Assembly: GCF_000429865.1 (NCBI RefSeq)
Contig: NZ_KE386977.1
Location: 305,393 to 369,392, forward strand
Direction of reading: 5' to 3'
Length of the DNA stretch: 64,000 nt
Source of the DNA: Cucumibacter marinus DSM 18995
Lineage (GTDB): Bacteria > Pseudomonadota > Alphaproteobacteria > Rhizobiales > Devosiaceae
Part shown: positions 17,143 to 25,271 of the stretch, piece after piece
Layout: each line of letters starts with the position of its first letter
How positions within the stretch are numbered: the stretch's first letter is position 1
Program-made: the position numbers and the translations under genes
Notes under the pieces: model-generated
The model's input: the letters and a program-made list of their open reading frames with translations, nothing else
What the model was told of the DNA's origin: nothing
Databases searched by the model: none

Positions 17143-18441
17143 CTAGTCCTCGGCCTTGGCGCCGCCTATCCGCTCGGGGATCAACCCTTGCGGCGCATAG
17201 CGCAGCGCAATGGTGATGACGAGGCCGAGCACGAAGACGCGCATCTGCAGGGCGCGGGATTGCACATCGGGGATCGCACCCCAACCCATGCCGTCGCTGA
17301 ACTCGGAAAGGTTGCGGAAGATGAACTCGGCAATCGGATCGGAGATCGTCCATACGATATAGATGAACACCCCGCCGAACAGCGCGCCGAGATTGTTCCC
17401 TGCCCCGCCGACAATGATCATCACCCACACGATGAAGGTGTGGTTGATCGGCTGATATCCGCCCGGATCGAAAATCTGCACATAGGTGGTCAGGATCGAG
17501 CCGCCAATGCCCATGAGCGCGGCGCCGAGCACGAAGATCTCGATCTGGCGACGCTTGACGTCCTTGCCCATCGATCCGGCGGCAATGTGATTGTCGCGGA
17601 TCGCCCGCATCATCCGCCCCCAGGGCCCGTAATAGGCGCGCTGCAGCAACAGGAAGATGACGACGATGACCAGCAGCGTCAGCACCAGATACATCGAGCG
17701 TGCGGTGATCAGCGACAGATCTTCCAACCCCGACGCCGCCAGATCGGCCTGGGTCGGCACCGGCCAGGGCACCGGCGACACGGTAAGCGTGCCGCGGGTC
17801 AGCCAGTCCATATTCTTGATCAGCGCGCGGATGATCTCGGCGATCCCGATGGTGGCGATCGCAAGATAGTCGGTTCTCAGCCCCAGACAGATCTTGCCGA
17901 TCACATAGGCCACCGCACCGGCGAAAACCCCGCCCAGCGCCCAGCCGAAAATCGCATGCAGCCCGAGCCCGCCGACAAAGCCCTGCTCGACCTCGCCCTC
18001 GATATAGGCGACGGCCGGATCGATCTGCGAACGGTAGACGATATAGGCAACCGCCCAGGCCACGACCAGCGCGAACATGCGCGAACGCTTGCCGAGACCG
18101 AATTTCTCGCTTTTGGCCGCCGCGATGATGATCACCGCGCCGAAGGCCGCCGCGATCGCAGCCCGCCCGAGCAGCATCGGGCCATCCGACCCCCAGAAGC
18201 TCTCATTGATCGGGTAGGAGGCGAAGACGACGCCGAACCCGCCCAGCATCAAAAAGCCCATGACACCGAAATTGAACAGCCCGCCATAGCCCCACTGCAC
18301 GTTGAGCCCCAGAGCGATCAGCGCATAGGCAGACGCCAGCGCCAGGATCTGGATCGTGCCGACCGGGCTCAGCCACAGAACGAGGATGCCGATGAGAACG
18401 GCCAGAACCCCGAACAGGATGAATTCGCGGATATGCGTCAT
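17143..18441 (-). CDS. livM: Branched-chain amino-acid-type ABC transporter permease LivM
   Basis: A 432-residue inner-membrane permease with about ten hydrophobic segments. The family pattern is visible in ALGLNVQWGYGGLFNFGVMGFLM near the N-terminus and in GLRTDYLAIATIGIAEIIRALIKN, the cytoplasmic loop that contacts the ATPases. It is long for LivM because of an extra membrane stretch around residues 90-160. Its ATG overlaps the livH stop (ATGA). The imported substrate cannot be assigned without a binding protein; branched-chain amino acids, amides and urea are all known for this family. Confidence 0.93.
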   Translation of the reverse strand: MTHIREFILFGVLAVLIGILVLWLSPVGTIQILALASAYALIALGLNVQWGYGGLFNFGVMGFLMLGGFGVVFASYPINESFWGSDGPMLLGRAAIAAAFGAVIIIAAAKSEKFGLGKRSRMFALVVAWAVAYIVYRSQIDPAVAYIEGEVEQGFVGGLGLHAIFGWALGGVFAGAVAYVIGKICLGLRTDYLAIATIGIAEIIRALIKNMDWLTRGTLTVSPVPWPVPTQADLAASGLEDLSLITARSMYLVLTLLVIVVIFLLLQRAYYGPWGRMMRAIRDNHIAAGSMGKDVKRRQIEIFVLGAALMGIGGSILTTYVQIFDPGGYQPINHTFIVWVMIIVGGAGNNLGALFGGVFIYIVWTISDPIAEFIFRNLSEFSDGMGWGAIPDVQSRALQMRVFVLGLVITIALRYAPQGLIPERIGGAKAED

Positions 18442-19439
18442 GTCGAGGCCCCCTTGAAGATACCGGTGGGTCTGACGAGCAGCACCACCACAAGGATCAC
18501 GAAGGCGACGGTGAGCTTGTATTCGGTCGGCACCAGCGACAGGTCAGCCGGGAACGGCAGCCAGTCGGGCCAGCTCTGACGGAAGGGCCGCAACAGGATC
18601 GACCAGTTGAAGACCGCCATGGTCTCGGCGAACCCGATCAGGAACCCGCCGGCGATGGCGCCATAGGCCTGCCCCAGCCCGCCGACAATGGCGGCGGCGA
18701 AGATCGGCAGCACGATGTTGAAGGCAAGGTCGGGCTTGAGGGTCACATCGAGCGCCAGCATGGTGCCGGCCATGCAGGCGAGCCCGCCGGCAATCACCCA
18801 GGTCGCGCGGATCACCTGCCGCGTGTTGATGCCCGATACCTTTGCCAGATCGGCATTGTCGGCCATGGCCCGCATGCCCTTGCCGAGCCGCGAGCGGGTG
18901 AGGAACAGATGCAGCGCCACGACCGCGATGACGGTGGTCACGATCAAAAGGATCTGCGGCTCGGAAATCACGATGGGCCGGACCCCTTCGAACGGCACTT
19001 CGATCCGGATGAGATCCTTGGGCTCATTGGCGAAGAAGCTGCGCGCCTCGACGCCCCAGAACAGCCGGATCAGCCCCTGGATCATCAGGGTCACACCGAT
19101 CGAAGCGATCAGCAGGGTCACCGGTTTGGCGCCGCGTTGCCGCAAGGGCTGGTAGAAGGCCCTGTCGATCCCGAGCGCCAGCCCCGCCGCAATCGCCATG
19201 GCGAAGGGCAGAACGATGAAGCCGGTGGGCCAGAAGGTCTGGATGCCCATCGAGGCGGCGATGGACGCAAGCACGAAAGTGACGAACGCCCCCATGGTCA
19301 TCATGTCGCCATGGGCAAAATGGGCGAACCGCAGAATGCCGAAAATCAGGGTGACGCCAACCGCCCCAAGGGCGTAGATCGAGCCCAGCACAGTGCCGGA
19401 AACCAGGACCTTGTTGACGAAGAAGATCAGTTCGTTCAT
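18438..19439 (-). CDS. livH: Branched-chain amino-acid-type ABC transporter permease LivH
   Basis: A 333-residue permease partner of LivM. It shows the LivH hallmarks GSIYALGAVGVTLIFGILRFAHFAHGDMMTMGAF near the N-terminus and the cytoplasmic GKGMRAMADNADLAKVSGI loop, with about eight membrane helices. It starts 5 bases after the livF stop and overlaps livM by 4 bases, so the four genes form one operon read on the minus strand. Confidence 0.95.
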   Translation of the reverse strand: MNELIFFVNKVLVSGTVLGSIYALGAVGVTLIFGILRFAHFAHGDMMTMGAFVTFVLASIAASMGIQTFWPTGFIVLPFAMAIAAGLALGIDRAFYQPLRQRGAKPVTLLIASIGVTLMIQGLIRLFWGVEARSFFANEPKDLIRIEVPFEGVRPIVISEPQILLIVTTVIAVVALHLFLTRSRLGKGMRAMADNADLAKVSGINTRQVIRATWVIAGGLACMAGTMLALDVTLKPDLAFNIVLPIFAAAIVGGLGQAYGAIAGGFLIGFAETMAVFNWSILLRPFRQSWPDWLPFPADLSLVPTEYKLTVAFVILVVVLLVRPTGIFKGAST

Positions 19440-19443
19440 GGCC

Positions 19444-20148
19444 CTATCCCCCGAGGAAACTCTGGGCGACTTCGGGATCGTCGAGCAGTTCGCGCCCCGA
19501 GCCGGTAAACCGGTTCTTGCCGCCGGCGAGCACGAAGCCCTTTGAGGCGAACTCGAGCGCCTGACGGGCGTTCTGTTCGACCATCAGGATGCCGACGCCG
19601 GATTTGTTGATCTTGATCACCTGCTCGAAGATCTCGAGCATGTAGCGCGGGCTGAGCCCCGCCGACGGCTCGTCAAGCAGCAGGAGCTTGGGCTGGCTCA
19701 TCAGCGCCCGGCCCATCGCCACCATCTGGCGCTGGCCGCCCGAGAGCTCGCCCGCCTTTTGCCGGCGCTTTTCCTTGAGCGGCGGAAACATCTCATAGAC
19801 CGAGGCCAGCGTGTCCGAGAAATCGTCGCGCCGGACAAAGGCCCCCATTTCGAGATTTTCCTCGACAGTCATCGAGGTGAAAACGTTGAATTCCTGCGGC
19901 ACGAAGCTGAGCCCCATGGGCACCAGCTTGTCGGCCTCCGCATTGGTGATGTCGCGGCCATTGAGCAGCACCGCGCCCTCGCTCACCCTGAGCAGCCCGA
20001 AGATCGCCTTGAGCGTCGTCGACTTGCCCGCGCCATTCGGCCCCACGATCACCCCGATATCGGTGCTTTCGATGGCCAGGTTCACGCCATTCAGGATCGG
20101 GGTACCGCCATAGCCGGCGGACACATTGCTAACCTCGATCAGACTCAC
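19444..20148 (-). CDS. livF: Branched-chain amino-acid-type ABC transporter ATPase LivF
   Basis: A 234-residue ABC ATPase. Walker A is GPNGAGKSTT, the Q-loop region is FVPQEFNVF, the signature is ELSGGQRQMVAMGRAL and Walker B is LLLLDEPSAGLSP. The start is GTG at 20148 (VSLIEVSNVSAGYGG), because its GTGA overlaps the livG stop; the longer frame upstream reads through livG. It energises LivHM together with LivG. Confidence 0.95.
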   Translation of the reverse strand: MSLIEVSNVSAGYGGTPILNGVNLAIESTDIGVIVGPNGAGKSTTLKAIFGLLRVSEGAVLLNGRDITNAEADKLVPMGLSFVPQEFNVFTSMTVEENLEMGAFVRRDDFSDTLASVYEMFPPLKEKRRQKAGELSGGQRQMVAMGRALMSQPKLLLLDEPSAGLSPRYMLEIFEQVIKINKSGVGILMVEQNARQALEFASKGFVLAGGKNRFTGSGRELLDDPEVAQSFLGG

Positions 20149-20930
20149 GCCACATCCTCCACCGCGGTGCCGAAATAGGCTTCGACGATCTCGGGATTGT
20201 TGCGCAGCTCTTCCATCGGCCCTTCCGCGATGACTTCGCCCTGGGCCATCACGATCACCGGATCGCACAGCTCGGCGATCAGGTCCATGTCATGCTCGAT
20301 GACGAAGAAGGTGTAACCCAGCTCGGTGTTCATCCGCTTGATATTGGCCGCCAGATCCTTGAGCAGCGTGCGATTCACCCCCGCCGCCACCTCGTCGAGC
20401 AGCACCGCCTTGGCATCGACCATCATGGTGCGGCCCAATTCGAGGAGCTTTTTCTGCCCGCCCGAGAGATTGCCCGCCAGCTCGTGCTTGACGTGACCGA
20501 GATGCAGGAACTCGATCACCTCATTGGCCTTCTTGCGCACTTCAGCCTCGACCCTGGCAGTCTTGCCCGGCCGGAACCACGCATCGATGAGGCGTTCGCC
20601 CGGCTGACCGGGCGGCACCATCATCAGGTTCTCGAGCGCCGTCATGTGCGAAAATTCATGCGCGATCTGGAAGGTGCGCAGCAGCCCCTCGGCGAACCGC
20701 TCATGCGGCTGCAGATGCGTGACATCCTTGCCGTCGAACAGGATCTGCCCGCTATCCGGCATCAAGGTGCCTGCGACCATGTTGAAAAGCGTTGTCTTGC
20801 CGGCCCCGTTCGGACCGATGAGCCCGGTGATCGAGCCCTTTGCAACCGACAGCGAACAGTTCGATACAGCCTTGAGACCGCCGAACCCCTTGTTCACCGC
20901 CTTGACGTCGATAATTGCCTGTTTCTCCAC
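20145..20930 (-). CDS. livG: Branched-chain amino-acid-type ABC transporter ATPase LivG
   Basis: A 261-residue ABC ATPase with Walker A GPNGAGKTTLFN, signature NLSGGQKKLLELGRTM and Walker B AVLLDEVAAGVN. The usual Asp-Glu-Pro is DEVAAG here, which is common in LivG. The C-terminal tail (EVIAEGPMEELRNNPEIVEAYFG) is the typical LivG end. The start is GTG at 20930. It is the first gene of the visible operon, and no periplasmic binding protein gene lies on either side. Confidence 0.95.
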   Translation of the reverse strand: MEKQAIIDVKAVNKGFGGLKAVSNCSLSVAKGSITGLIGPNGAGKTTLFNMVAGTLMPDSGQILFDGKDVTHLQPHERFAEGLLRTFQIAHEFSHMTALENLMMVPPGQPGERLIDAWFRPGKTARVEAEVRKKANEVIEFLHLGHVKHELAGNLSGGQKKLLELGRTMMVDAKAVLLDEVAAGVNRTLLKDLAANIKRMNTELGYTFFVIEHDMDLIAELCDPVIVMAQGEVIAEGPMEELRNNPEIVEAYFGTAVEDVA

Positions 20931-21014
20931 CCTGTAACCCGTGCCTTTATTGCCCTGTTTTCGCCGCGGGTGCGCGGCATCTGTTCAAAACCGGCCTCCC
21001 CTGTCAATAACCGC

Positions 21015-21386
21015 TCACCCGATTGTCGCGATCAGCGCGTTGGCCGTCGAACGGTTGACTGCGATCGGCAGGTCCTCGAGCACCGCAAGCCGGATCAGCG
21101 CCTTGACGTCGACATCATGCGGCATGGCGGTCAGCGGATCGATGAAAAATACAAGCATATCAAGGCGATCTTCAACGATCATGGCACCGATCTGGGCATC
21201 GCCGCCCAGCGGCCCGCTCTTGAGAAGCGTCGGGGAAAGCCCCGTATGGCGCACGATTTCGCTGCCCGTCGTGCCGGTTGCAAAAAGTGTGTGTATTTCA
21301 AGAATTGCGCGATGAGTTTGCACCCATTCGACCAGATCGGCCTTCTTCTTATCGTGTGCAACCAATCCAATGCGCGCCACAAGCAC
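21015..21386 (-). CDS. mgsA: Methylglyoxal synthase
   Basis: A 123-residue enzyme converting dihydroxyacetone phosphate to methylglyoxal and phosphate, a bypass that relieves sugar-phosphate stress. The catalytic Asp lies in SGPLGGDAQIGA (Asp63), with the phosphate-binding TLFATGTTG segment and the early LVAHDKKK block. The E. coli enzyme is longer at the C-terminus; this shorter form is usual for alphaproteobacteria. A small hypothetical gene lies immediately upstream on the same strand. Confidence 0.95.
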   Translation of the reverse strand: MLVARIGLVAHDKKKADLVEWVQTHRAILEIHTLFATGTTGSEIVRHTGLSPTLLKSGPLGGDAQIGAMIVEDRLDMLVFFIDPLTAMPHDVDVKALIRLAVLEDLPIAVNRSTANALIATIG

Positions 21387-21409
21387 TCTCCATCCGTCCG
21401 TTCAAGGCG

Positions 21410-21643
21410 CTACCAGCGTAGCGCAATCGCCTCGGCAATATACTCGGAAATCGCCCCTTCGGGCAGGTCGGAGGGCGCGCCATCACCAGGGCGGAAGCGG
21501 ATAGAGCGGATCCGCTTCTGAGCGCCTTCCAGAAGACCATACGGATCGATAAATTCGCGCCCGCGCTCAAGCAGCGGGGGAGACCCGGACAAGAAAAAAG
21601 CGGCGCTCGACACGCCGCTCCATTCACTCTGCCGACGGCTCAT
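21410..21643 (-). CDS. Small hypothetical protein upstream of mgsA
   Basis: A 77-residue frame (MSRRQSEWSG to AIALRW) with host-like codon choice and a plausible soluble composition, ending 24 bases before the mgsA start. I do not recognise a domain. The segment EFIDPYGLLEGAQKRIRSIRF looks structured, with mixed helix and charge. The ribosome site is weak (GGGGAC close to the ATG). It could be a coupled leader gene of mgsA or a chance frame. Confidence 0.5.
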   Translation of the reverse strand: MSRRQSEWSGVSSAAFFLSGSPPLLERGREFIDPYGLLEGAQKRIRSIRFRPGDGAPSDLPEGAISEYIAEAIALRW

Positions 21644-21660
21644 GTCCCCGGGTGGAGAGC

Positions 21661-22050
21661 CTAGGCCAGCGTGCCGATCACCGCCTCGATCTTCTTCTTC
21701 ATCGTGCCCGCATCGAACGGCTTGATGACGTAGTTGTTGACCCCGCAGGAAATCGCTTCGCGCACCTGGTCCTGGTCCGACCGCCCGGTCGCCATGATGA
21801 AAGGCAGCTTGGCGGTGCGCGGGTGCTTGCGCACGACCTTCAGAAGCGTGAGGCCGTCGACATCATCCATGTTCCAGTCGGAGATGATGAGATCGACGTG
21901 ATTGCGCTCGAGCTTGCCCAGCGCATCGCGGCCATTCTTGGCCTCGATCACTTCCTTGAATCCGAGCTGGGTCAGAATGTATTTGCAAATGCCACGCATG
22001 GACTGCTGGTCGTCAACGATCATCACGCTGACCTGACTGGCTTTGGGCAT
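21661..22050 (-). CDS. cheY2: Chemotaxis response regulator CheY (second copy)
   Basis: A 129-residue single-domain receiver. The acidic pocket is VMIVDDQQSM, the phosphoacceptor Asp is in LIISDWNMDD, the switch Thr in FIMATGRSD and the Lys in YVIKPFDAG. The Trp after the phospho-Asp (SDWNMP type) is typical of motor-binding CheY. ATG 22050 was chosen over an upstream frame start because the receiver fold begins right after it. It is the last gene of the cheR-cheB group on the minus strand. Confidence 0.95.
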   Translation of the reverse strand: MPKASQVSVMIVDDQQSMRGICKYILTQLGFKEVIEAKNGRDALGKLERNHVDLIISDWNMDDVDGLTLLKVVRKHPRTAKLPFIMATGRSDQDQVREAISCGVNNYVIKPFDAGTMKKKIEAVIGTLA

Positions 22051-22133
22051 AGCTGATAGCCTCTTCAACACTTCCCGGACAGTGAGCCGTGGGCCCACTC
22101 TAGGGATAAACTCTTACTAATTTACAACCCGGA

Positions 22134-23183
22134 TCAGGCGGCCCGCCGGCGCTTGATGAGCTGGGACAACAGACGCGGACCGATCTCCTCGACCGGCAGT
22201 TCCTCGGTCACCGCACCGATATCGAAGGCCGCTTTGGGCATGCCATAGATGAGCGCGGACCCTTCGGCCTGCCCGATCGTATATGCACCGGCATCGCGCA
22301 TTGCCTTGAGCCCCACCGCTCCGTCCTTGCCCATGCCGGTCAAGATCGCCCCGACCGCATGATCGCCGACATATTTGGCAACGGAATCGAACAGCACATC
22401 GACCGACGGCCGGTGACCGGAAACAACCGTGTCGCTGCCGAGCCGGCACTTGAGGAAGCCCGAGCTCTTCTCGATCCGCAAATGCCAGTCGCCCGGCGCG
22501 ATATAGGCGTGTCCGTCTTCGAGCGGCATGCGGTCGACCGCCTCGATCACCTTGAGCGGCGTGACTTCCGACAGGCGATGCGCAAAGCGCTCGGTGAAAC
22601 CCTTGGGCATGTGCTGGGCGATAACGATCGGCGGGCAGTCGGACGGCAAAGTGCAAAGAACCGATTTGATGGCGTCGACCCCGCCGGTCGAGGCCCCCAG
22701 CGCGATCAGCGAGCCCTTGGGCGCATCGCGCCCGGAAAGCACCGGCGTCTTGGGCTTGGCCTGAACCCGCGGATGGCTGTGCACCCGGCTCTGGGCGGCG
22801 GCGCGAACCTTGCGCCGCACTTCACCGGCAAACGCATCGAGCCCGCCGCTGAGATCGTGACCCGGCTTGGCAACGAAATCGACCGCACCCAGTTCAAGCG
22901 CCAGCAGCGTGGCTTCCGCCCCCTTGGTAGTGATCGTGGAAACCATGACGACGGGGGTCGGCTTCAGCCGCATCAGCTTTTCGAGAAACGCCAGCCCGTT
23001 CATGTTCGGCATTTCGACATCGAGGGTCACGACGTCGGGATTGGTGACCCGGATCTTCTCGCGCGCATCCAGCGGATCGTGAGCGGTGCCGATCACCTCC
23101 ATATCGGGTTCGGCCCCGATAATCTTGCTCATCACCTCGCGGATCAGCGCGGAATCGTCAACGATCAATACGCGTATTGTCAT
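22134..23183 (-). CDS. cheB: Chemotaxis response regulator / receptor methylesterase CheB
   Basis: A 349-residue protein with an N-terminal receiver (VLIVDDSALIR, phospho-Asp in VVTLDVEMPN) and a C-terminal methylesterase/deamidase domain. The catalytic triad positions are visible: Ser in ALGASTGGVDA, His in VIAQHMPKGF and Asp in LTGMGKDGAVG. It removes methyl groups from chemoreceptor glutamates after phosphorylation by CheA. The ATG overlaps the cheR stop (ATGA). Confidence 0.97.
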   Translation of the reverse strand: MTIRVLIVDDSALIREVMSKIIGAEPDMEVIGTAHDPLDAREKIRVTNPDVVTLDVEMPNMNGLAFLEKLMRLKPTPVVMVSTITTKGAEATLLALELGAVDFVAKPGHDLSGGLDAFAGEVRRKVRAAAQSRVHSHPRVQAKPKTPVLSGRDAPKGSLIALGASTGGVDAIKSVLCTLPSDCPPIVIAQHMPKGFTERFAHRLSEVTPLKVIEAVDRMPLEDGHAYIAPGDWHLRIEKSSGFLKCRLGSDTVVSGHRPSVDVLFDSVAKYVGDHAVGAILTGMGKDGAVGLKAMRDAGAYTIGQAEGSALIYGMPKAAFDIGAVTEELPVEEIGPRLLSQLIKRRRAA

Positions 23184-24037
23184 GCCGCACTCCTGCCCAT
23201 GGCAGTTTTGGGTCGATAGATGGTCTTGCCCACCCGATCGAACCGGGAATTGACTGAATTGAGGTTTTCCGAGTGCCCGATATAGAGGAACCCGGAAGGG
23301 CTCAGCACGCTGGCCATGCGCTCGAACAGCTTCTCCTGGGTCGGGCGGTCGAAATAGATCACCACGTTCCGGCAGAAGATCACATCGAACGGTCCCTTGA
23401 ACGGCCATTCGGTGATCAGATTGAGCGGCTTGAAGGCGATCAGTTCACGGATGGCGCGGGGAATGGCGACCGTATCCGGTCCCGCATTCTCGAAGAACGC
23501 CATGCGTTGCGCCGAAAGGCCGGCGAGATCGGTCTTCTTGTAGATACCGGCCGAGGCCGTCTTGAGCACATTGGTGTCGATATCGGTGGCCAGGATCCGG
23601 AAGTCCCAGCGCTTGAGCTGCGGATAGGCGTCAATCAGCGCCAACGCGATGGTGTAAGGCTCCTGCCCGGTCGAACAGCCTGCCGACCAGATGCGCAGCC
23701 GCGGCTTGCCGCCAGCTCCCCGCCGTGGCGGGTTTTCGATCAGCGTGCCGACATAGTCGACCAGGTGCGCAAAGTGATGCTCTTCGCGATAGAACCGCGT
23801 CAGATTGGTGGTCAGTGCATTGACGAAAGTCTGGACCTGATCCGCGTCCGCGCCCCGGTCGAGGAAATCGACATAGTCACTGAACGAGCGCAGGCCAAGC
23901 CCGCGCACCACCTTGGTCAGACGGGAAATGACCAGGGTGCGTTTGGCATCCGACAGGGAAATCCCCGCAATCTTGTAGACCCGCTGCTTGATGGCCACAA
24001 ACTCTTCGTCAGACAGCGGTATTTCGAGGTTTTCCAA
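23180..24037 (-). CDS. cheR: Chemoreceptor glutamate methyltransferase CheR
   Basis: About 285 residues. The AdoMet site is LRIWSAGCSTGQEPYTIAL, preceded by the N-terminal helical domain and the TNLTRFYREEHHF segment; FCRNVVIYFD is the conserved later motif. It methylates receptor glutamates. The start is probably TTG at 24037, since GGAGAG lies 5 bases upstream and the family begins near NLEIPLSDEEF; TTG 24067 and GTG 24052 are in-frame alternatives. It overlaps cheB by 4 bases. Confidence 0.93.
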   Translation of the reverse strand: MENLEIPLSDEEFVAIKQRVYKIAGISLSDAKRTLVISRLTKVVRGLGLRSFSDYVDFLDRGADADQVQTFVNALTTNLTRFYREEHHFAHLVDYVGTLIENPPRRGAGGKPRLRIWSAGCSTGQEPYTIALALIDAYPQLKRWDFRILATDIDTNVLKTASAGIYKKTDLAGLSAQRMAFFENAGPDTVAIPRAIRELIAFKPLNLITEWPFKGPFDVIFCRNVVIYFDRPTQEKLFERMASVLSPSGFLYIGHSENLNSVNSRFDRVGKTIYRPKTAMGRSAA

Positions 24038-24076
24038 CCGTACTCTCCACACAAAACACGCCGGCAAATGCCGCGG

Positions 24077-24664
24077 CTAGAACAACTCGATGTCGTCCTC
24101 GACAGGTTTGATCGACTGGTTGGCGTGCGCCAGTTCTTCGCGCATCAGGCCTTCGTTGATCGTGCTGTCGAGACGCTTGACGAAAGCGCGCCCGGTAAAA
24201 GGCTGAAACAACACCCGGCGGGCGAACGCACCCCCCAGATCCTCGGATGTTGCGACATAACCTTCATCGGCCATGAAGGCCCTGACAAAGGCGGCATTGG
24301 CTGCGCCGACATCGGTAATCGAGGCGTTGATATTGCCGCCACCAAACACCTTGATCTCGAGATTGGACTTGCGCCCGGTGCCCTTGGTCAGCACCAGGTT
24401 GATCAGCTGTTCCATGGCATAGGCGCCATAACGCGCCGATTCACCGAACCGGTCGCGGGCGCTCGAGGACTGCACGGCCAAAAGGAAATGGTTCATGCCC
24501 CCGACCTGCGCCTTGGTATCGCGCACACAGGCGCTGATGCACGAGCCGAGCACCGTCGAATAGGTCACGTCGGGGCTGTCGGTGACCAGGCAGTCTCCCT
24601 GGTGAACCGTTACCGCTCCGACACGGTCGAGCATTTGCCCTTTTTGAGAAGCGATCGCCGTCAT
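24077..24664 (-). CDS. cheD: Chemoreceptor glutamine deamidase CheD
   Basis: A 195-residue CheD. The catalytic Cys is in VLGSCISACVRD, the His in GGMNHFLL and the third conserved segment is KVFGGGNIN. CheD deamidates receptor glutamines and in some species binds a phosphatase partner. The last six residues are DDIELF, identical to the last six residues of the small protein encoded divergently at 24840-25196, which is unusual and suggests a shared docking tail. Confidence 0.95.
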   Translation of the reverse strand: MTAIASQKGQMLDRVGAVTVHQGDCLVTDSPDVTYSTVLGSCISACVRDTKAQVGGMNHFLLAVQSSSARDRFGESARYGAYAMEQLINLVLTKGTGRKSNLEIKVFGGGNINASITDVGAANAAFVRAFMADEGYVATSEDLGGAFARRVLFQPFTGRAFVKRLDSTINEGLMREELAHANQSIKPVEDDIELF

Positions 24665-24839
24665 AAACCCGCCATCTGTAAACCGGGGGTCATTCTAGCG
24701 TTGTACTTCTTAGTGAATTGCTAACCAACAGAGCAGCGATTCACAATTCATGGGATGGGAAAACAAGGCTTTAGGGAATTCGGGCTAGCTTGACCGGATG
24801 AGACGGCAAGAAAAGCTGCGTCAGGGGGAAAATTAGCCG

Positions 24840-25196
24840 ATGTCCTTGTCTAAACTCGCATCCGAGCTCGAAGAAACGGCCCGCCAGACGGCCGAGATGG
24901 TCGAGCGCATCAATGATGGACTGGCCATCTTGATGGATGCGGCCCAACCGGCCGAACAGGCGCGCGGCATGGCCGTGACCAAGATCATCATGGCTCTGCA
25001 GATGCAGGACCGGATCGAGCAGCGCGTGGCCGACATGGTCAAGGCCGCCTCCCAGATTGCCATGATTGACCGGTCGAGCGAGACCGAGGCCGATCTTGAT
25101 GCGGTTTGGGAATCCCTGACCCTGGATGAACTCCGCCGTCCCGAACTTTCCGGTGTTGCCAAACGCACCGGCACCGACGACATCGAACTGTTCTAG
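24840..25196 (+). CDS. Putative CheT/CheZ-like CheY-P phosphatase
   Basis: A 118-residue, almost entirely helical protein, divergent from cheD. It holds QMQDRIEQR, a DxxxQ motif (Asp57, Gln61) that resembles the CheZ phosphatase signature, on a long helix following KIIMALQ. The C-terminus DDIELF recalls the CheY-binding tail of CheZ (DD-hydrophobic...F) and is identical to the CheD tail. CheT, described in Sinorhizobium meliloti as a DxxxQ chemotaxis phosphatase, is the closest concept I know. Sequence identity to CheZ is otherwise slight, so the function is inferred. Confidence 0.72.
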   Translation: MSLSKLASELEETARQTAEMVERINDGLAILMDAAQPAEQARGMAVTKIIMALQMQDRIEQRVADMVKAASQIAMIDRSSETEADLDAVWESLTLDELRRPELSGVAKRTGTDDIELF

Positions 25197-25217
25197 TTCC
25201 TCATTGCCGAATGACCA

Positions 25218-25250
25218 CCGTCCTGCCCGCTTGAATGGCAGACAGGACGG
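25218..25250. terminator. Hairpin between the CheT-like gene and the permease gene
   Basis: CCGTCCTG (25218-25225) pairs with CAGGACGG (25243-25250). It lies between two converging genes but has no T-run on either side, so termination is uncertain. Confidence 0.4.
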
Positions 25251-25271
25251 CGAACGTGATGCGTCTCGTTC

